Below are positions 58,701 through 64,000 of a DNA stretch of 64,000 nt, piece after piece. Position 1 is the stretch's first letter, and the number at the start of each line of letters is the position of its first letter. A program made the position numbers and the translations under genes. The stretch is taken from assembly GCF_047675955.1 (NCBI RefSeq), contig NW_027327626.1:248001-312000 (forward strand). Reading direction: 5' to 3'. Origin of the DNA: Chlorocebus sabaeus. Taxonomy: Eukaryota; Chordata; Mammalia; Primates; Cercopithecidae. The notes under the pieces are model-generated. The model made no database searches and was not told where the DNA came from. It was given only the letters and a program-made list of their open reading frames with translations.

Positions 58701-61700
58701 GTTCAAAACTGGAAAGAAGCTTTCTGAGAAACTGCTCTGTGTTCTGTTAATTCACCTCACAGAGTTACATCTTTCCCTTCAAGAAGCCTTTCGCTAAGGC
58801 TGTTCTTGTGGAATTGGCAAAGGGATATTTGGAAGCCCATAGAGGGCTAGGGTGAAAAAGGAAATATCTTCCGTTCAAAACTGGAAAGAATCTTTCTGAG
58901 AAACTGCTCTGTGTTCTGTTAATTTATCTCACAGAGTTACATCTTTCCATTCAAGAAGCCTTTCGCTAAGGCTGTTCTTGTGGAATTGGCAAAGGGATAT
59001 TTGGAAGCCCATAGAGGGCTATGGTGACAAAGGAAATATCTTGCGTTCAAAACTGGAAAGAAGCTTTCTGAGAAACTGCTCTGTGTTCTGTTAATTCATC
59101 TCACAGACTTACAACTTTCCCTTCAAGAAGCCTTTCGCTAAGGCTGTTCTTGTGGAATTGGCAAAGGGATATTTGGAAGCCCATAGAGGGCTATGGTGAA
59201 AAAGGAAATATCTTCCGTTCAAAACTGGAAAGAAGCTTTCTGAGAAACTGCTCTGTGTTCTGTTAATTCATCTCCCAGAGTTACATCTTTCCCTTCAAGA
59301 AGTCTTTCGCTAAGGCTGTTCTTGTGGAATTGGAAAAGGGATATTTGGAAGCCCATAGAGGGCTATGGTGAAAAAGGAAATATCTTCCGTTCAAAACTGG
59401 AAAGAAGCTTTCTGAGAAACTGCTCTGTGTTCTGTTAATTCATCTCACAGAGTTACATATTTCCCTTCAAGAAGCCTGTCGCTAAGGCTGTTCTTGTGGA
59501 ATTGGCAAAGGGATATTTGGAAGCCCATAGAGGTCTATGGTGAAAGAGGAAATATCTTCCGTTCAAAACTGGAAAGAAGCTTTATGAGAAACTGCTCTGT
59601 GTTCTGTTAATTCATCTCACAGAGTTACATTTTTCCCTTCAAGAAGCCTGTAGCTAAGGCTGTTCTTGTGGAATTGGCAAAGGGATATTTGGAAGCCCAT
59701 AGAGGGCTATGGTGAAAAAGGAAATATCTTCCGTTCAAAACTGGAAAGAAGCTTTCTGAGAAACTGCTCTGTGTTCTGTTAATTCACCTCACAGAGTTAC
59801 ATCTTTCCCTTCAAGAAGCCTTTCGCTAAGGCTGTTCTTGTGGAATTGGCAAAGGGATATTTGGAAGCCCATAGAGGGCTATGGTGAAAAAGGAAATATC
59901 TTCCGTTCAAAACTGGAAAGAATCTTTCTGAGAAACTGCTCTGTGTTCTGTTAATTTATCTCACAGAGTTACATCTTTCCATTCAAGAAGCCTTTCGCTA
60001 AGGCTGTTCTTGTGGAATTGGCAAAGGGATATTTGGAAGCCCATAGAGGGCTATGGTGAAAAAGGAAATATCTTGCGTTCAAAACTGGAAAGAAGCTTTC
60101 TGAGAAACTGCTCTGTGTTCTGTTAATTCATCTCACAGACTTACAACTTTCCCTTCAAGAAGCCTTTCGCTAAGGCTGTTCTTGTGGAATTGGCAAAGGG
60201 ATATTTGGAAGCCCATAGAGGGCTATGGTGAAAAAGGAAATATCTTCCGTTCAAAACTGGAAAGAAGCTTTCTGAGAAACTGCTCTGTGTTCTGTTAATT
60301 CATCTCACAGAGTTACATCTTTCCCTTCAAGAAGTCTTTCGCTAAGGCTGTTCTTGTGGAATTGGAAAAGGGATATTTGGAAGCCCATAGAGGGCTATGG
60401 TGAAAGAGGAAATATCTTCCGTTCAAAACTGGAAAGAAGCTTTATGAGAAACTGCTCTGTGTTCTGTTAATTCATCTCACAGAGTTACATTTTTCCCTTC
60501 AAGAAGCCTGTAGCTAAGGCTGTTCTTGTGGAATTGGCAAAGGGATATTTGGAAGCCCATAGAGGGCTATGGTGAAAAAGGAAATATCTTCCGTTCAAAA
60601 CTGGAAAGAAGCTTTCTGAGAAACTGCTCTGTGTTCTGTTAATTCATCTCACAGAGTTACATCTTTCCCTTCAAGAAGCCTGTCGCTAAGGCTGTTCTTG
60701 TGGAATTGGCAAAGGGATATTTGGAAGCCCGTAGAGGGCTATGGTGAAAAAGGAAATATCTTCCGTTCAAAACTGGAAAGAAGCTTTCTGAGAAACTGCT
60801 CTGTGTTCTGTTAATTCATCTCACAGAGTTACATCTTTCCCTTCAAGAAGCCTGTCGCTAAGGCTGTTCTTGTGGAATTGGCAAAGGGATATTTGGAAGC
60901 CCATAGAGGGCTATGGTGAAAAAGGAAATAGCTTCCGTTCAAACTGGAAAGAAGCTTTCTGAGAAACTGCTCTGTGTTCTGTTAATTCATCTCACAGAGT
61001 TACATCTTTCCCTTCAAGAAGCCTTTCGCTAAGGCTGTTCTTGTGGAATTGGCAAAGGGATATTTGGAAGCCCATAGAGGGCTAGGGTGAAAAACGAAAT
61101 ATCTTCCGTTCAAAACTGGAAAGAAGCTTTCTGAGAAACTGCTCTGTGTTTTGTTAATTCATCTCACAGAGTTACATCTTTCCCTTCAAGAAGTCTTTCG
61201 CTATGGCTGTTCTTGTGGAATTGGCAAAGGGATATTTGGAAGCCCATAGAGGGCTACGGTGAAAAAGGAAATATCTTCCGTTCAAAACTGGAAAGAAGCT
61301 TTCTGAGAAACTGCTCTGTGTTCTGTTAATTCATCTCACACAGTTACATCTTTCCCTTCAAGAAGCCTTTCGCTAAGGCTGTTCTTGTGGAATTGGCAAA
61401 GGGATATTTGGAAGCCCATAGAGGGCTATGGTGGAAAAGGAAATATCTTCCGTTCAAAACTGGAAAGAAACTTTCTGAGAAACTGCTCTGTGTTCTGTTA
61501 ATTCATCTCACAGAGTTACATCTTTCCCTTCAAGAAGCCTTTCGCTAAGGCTGTTCTTGTGGAATTGGCAAAGGGATATTTGGAAGCCCGTAGAGGGCTA
61601 TGGTGAAAAAGAAATATCTTCACTTCAAAACTGGAAAGAAGCTTTCTGAGAAACTGCTCTGTGTTCTGTTAATTCATCTCACAGAGTTACATCTTTCCCT

Positions 61701-61983
61701 TCAAGAAGCCTGTCGCTACGGCTGTTCTTGTGGAATTGGCAAAGGGATATTTGGAAGCCCATAGAGGGCTACGGTGAAAAAGGAAAAATCTTCCGTTCGA
61801 AACTGGAAAGAAGCTTTCTGAGAAACTGCTCTGTGTTCTGTTAATTCATCTCACAGAGTTACATCTTTCACTTCAAGAAGCCTGTCGCTAAGGCTGTTCT
61901 TGTGGAATTGGCAAAGGGATATTTGGAAGCCCATAGAGGGCTACGGTGAAAAAGGAAATATCTTCCGTTCAAAACTGGAAAGA
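52705..61983 (+). repeat. 54-monomer higher-order repeat, copy B (9,279 bp)
   Basis: This is the full unit. Compared with copy A it has the 25 bp that A lacks, a private 1-bp deletion (TTTCGTAAGG near 57934), GCTTTCGGAG near 56145, and GAAAAATTAAATATC at 53531 that it shares with copy C but not A. It ends in a monomer with TTTCACTTC, GCCTGTCGC and GCTACGGTG, and the next copy starts at the CGCTTAGG monomer as copy B itself does. Confidence 0.88.
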
Positions 61984-64000
61984 AGCTTTCTGAGAAACTG
62001 CTCTGTGTTCTGTTAATTCATCTCACAGAGTTACATCTTTCCCTTCAAGAAGCCTGTCGCTTAGGCTGTTCTTGTGGAATTGGAAAAGGGATATTTGGAA
62101 GCACATAGAGGGCTATGGTGAAAAAGGAAATATCTTCTGTTCAAAACTGGAAAGAAGCTTTCTGAGAAACTGCTCTGTGTTCTGTTAATTCATCTCACAG
62201 AGTTACATCTTTCCCTTCAAGTAGCCATTCGCTAAGGCTGTTCTTGTGGAATTGGCAAAGGGATATTTGGAAGCCCATAGAGGGCAATGGTGAAAAAGGA
62301 AATATCTTCCGTTCAAAACTGGAAAGAAGCTTTCTGAGAAACTGCTCTGTGTTCTGTTAATTCACCTCACAGAGTTACATCTTTCCCTTCAAGAAGCCTT
62401 TCGCTAAGGCTGTTCTTGTGCAATTGGCAAAGGGATATTTGGAAGCCCATAGAGGGCTATGGTGAAAAAGGAAATATCTTCCGTTCAAAACTGGAAAGAA
62501 TCTTTCTGAGAAACTGCTCTGTGTTCTGTTAATTTATCTCACAGAGTTACATCTTTCCATTCAAGAAGCCTTTCGCTAAGGCTGTTCTTGTGGAATTGGC
62601 AAAGGGATATTTGGAAGCCCATAGAGGGCTATGGTGAAAAAGGAAATATCTTGCGTTCAAAACTGGAAAGAAGCTTTCTGAGAAACTGCTCTGTGTTCTG
62701 TTAATTCATCTCACAGACTTACAACTTTCCCTTCAAGAAGCCTTTCGCTAAGGCTGTTCTTGTGGAATTGGCAAAGGGATATTTGGAAGCCCATAGAGGG
62801 CTATGGTGAAAAATTAAATATCTTCCGTTCAAAACTGGAAAGAAGCTTTCTGAGAAACTGCTCTGTGTTCTGTTAATTCATCTCACAGAGTTACATCTTT
62901 CCCTTCAAGAAGTCTTTCGCTAAGGCTGTTCTTGTGGAATTGGAAAAGGGATATTTGGAAGCCCATAGAGGGCTATGGTGAAAAAGGAAATATCTTCCGT
63001 TCAAAACTGGAAAGAAGCTTTCTGAGAAACTGCTCTGTGTTCTGTTAATTCATCTCACAGAGTTACATCTTTCCCTTCAAGAAGCCTGTCGTTAAGGCTG
63101 TTCTTGTGGAATTGGCAAAGGGATATTTGGAAGCCCATAGAGGGCTATGGTGAAAGAGGAAATATCTTCCGTTCAAAACTGGAAAGAAGCTTTATGAGAA
63201 ACTGCTCTGTGTTCTGTTAATTCATCTCACAGAGTTACATTTTTCCCTTCAAGAAGCCTGTAGCTAAGGCTGTTCTTGTGGAATTGGCAAAGGGATATTT
63301 GGAAGCCCATAGAGGGCTATGGTGAAAAAGGAAATATCTTCCGTTCAAAACTGGAAAGAAGCTTTCTGAGAAACTGCTCTGTGTTCTGTTAATTCATCTC
63401 ACAGACTTACATCTTTCCCTTCAAGAAGCCTGTCGCTACGGCTGTTCTTGTGGAATTGGCAAAGGGATATTTGGAAGCCCATTGAGGGCTATGGTGAAAA
63501 AGGAAATATTTTCCGTTCAAAACTGGAAAGAAGCTTTCTGAGAAACTGCTCTGTGTTCTGTTAATTCATCTCACAGAGTTACATCTTTCCCTTCAAGAAG
63601 CCTTTCGCTAAGGCTGTTCTTGTGGAATTGGCAAAGGTATATTTGGAAGCCCATAGAGGGCTATGGTGAAAAAGGAATTATCTTCCGTTCAAAACTGGAA
63701 AGAAGCTTTCTGAGAAACTGCTCTGTGTTCTGTTAATTCATCTCACAGAGTTACATCTTTCCCTTCAAGAAGCCTGTCGCTAAGGCTGTTCTTGTGGAAT
63801 TGGCAAAGGGATATTTGGAAGCCCGTAGAGGGCTATGGTGAAAAAGGAAATATCTTCCGTTCAAAACTGGAAAGAAGCTTTCTGAGAAACTGCTCTGTGT
63901 TCTGTTAATTCATCTCACAGAGTTACATCTTTCCCTTCAAGAAGTCTGTCGCTAAGGCTGTTCTTGTGGAATTGGCAAAGGGATATTTGGAAGCCCATAG
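61984..64000 (+). repeat. 54-monomer higher-order repeat, copy C (first 2.0 kb)
   Basis: The copy follows copy B at offset 9,279: CGCTTAGG/GAAGCACAT with ATCTTCTGTTC, GTAGCC with GGGCAATGG, GTGCAATTGG, TTATCTC, CTTGCG, CTTACAAC and AATTAAATATC (62810), and on to GAAGTCTGTCGC at 63945, which pairs with 54666 and 45411. The window ends 85 bp into a monomer, so the repeat surely continues. Confidence 0.88.

Larger units (their letters stand above)
1..64000 (+). repeat. Alpha-satellite array, about 372 tandem 172-bp monomers
   Basis: The whole window is a head-to-tail tandem repeat. The first monomer, read from CACAGAG, starts at 1 and the last begins at 63916, so 63,915 bp hold 372 complete monomers; 372 x 172 is 63,984 and the 69-bp shortfall is explained by indels I can list. 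I found no inverted monomer and no unrelated insert. The sequence resembles human alphoid DNA (CTCACAGAGTT, GGATATTTGGA, CTATGGTGAAAAAGGAA, GGAAATATCTTC) and matches my recollection of African green monkey component alpha, including one HindIII site per monomer. Known role of the family: the DNA of primate centromeres. Monomers differ from each other by only a few bases, as in a recently homogenised array rather than an old flanking layer. Genus is inferred: Chlorocebus is most likely, another cercopithecine possible. Confidence 0.97.

Noticed and set aside
1..64000. CRISPR-like or minisatellite regular repeat
   Set aside because: There are no unique spacers; repeats abut directly and match primate alphoid DNA.
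1..64000. Alu, LINE, LTR or other insertions, or inverted segments
   Set aside because: Every stretch reads as satellite in the same orientation; the monomer length ledger leaves no room for an insert.
43450..64000. Treating the three long copies as certain assembly duplication
   Set aside because: The copies carry private variants (25-bp deletion in A, 1-bp deletion in B, AATTAAAT in B and C), which an artefactual repeat of one contig would not. An artefact is still not excluded without reads.

Overview
The window is one uninterrupted array of primate alpha-satellite (alphoid) centromeric DNA. I see no gene, no RNA gene, no transposon, no CRISPR array and no non-satellite base. A 172-bp monomer is repeated head-to-tail in one orientation from the first base to the last, about 372 complete copies plus an 85-bp partial copy. 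The monomer (AAGCTT once per copy, TTCTGAGAAACTGCTCTG, TTAATTCATCTCACAGAG, GGATATTTGGAAGCCC, GGTGAAAAAGGAAATATC) is the one I recognise from memory as African green monkey component alpha. The source is therefore most likely a Chlorocebus centromere, or failing that a close guenon relative. All monomers are A-type: they carry a pJalpha-like box where human B-type monomers carry the CENP-B box.

Layout. I named monomers by linked diagnostic variants and followed their order. (1) 1-9288: variable-length cassettes that look like deletion derivatives of one 17-monomer unit (2,924 bp, complete at 1-2924). (2) 9289-14618: a mix of that family with the first copy of a second family, marked by two linked 1-bp deletions. 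(3) 14619-17709: a full 10-monomer unit (1,718 bp) of the second family and a partial one. (4) 17710-34217: a mosaic of both families, including a 15-monomer string at 30263-32842 that repeats 1033-3612. (5) 34218-38853: consecutive 10-, 7- and 10-monomer units. (6) about 37950-44480: a 19-monomer, 3,264-bp tandem duplication. (7) about 43450-64000: a 54-monomer, 9.28-kb higher-order repeat, two complete copies and the start of a third.

The only function that can be inferred is structural: a substrate for centromeric or pericentromeric chromatin, with A/T tracts and pJalpha-like boxes once per nucleosome-sized period. Short open frames exist only because single substitutions or indels remove the stop codons every monomer carries. 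What deserves attention is the higher-order organisation, since this satellite is usually described as simple monomeric repeats. Zone boundaries are read by eye and are good to about one monomer unless stated otherwise.
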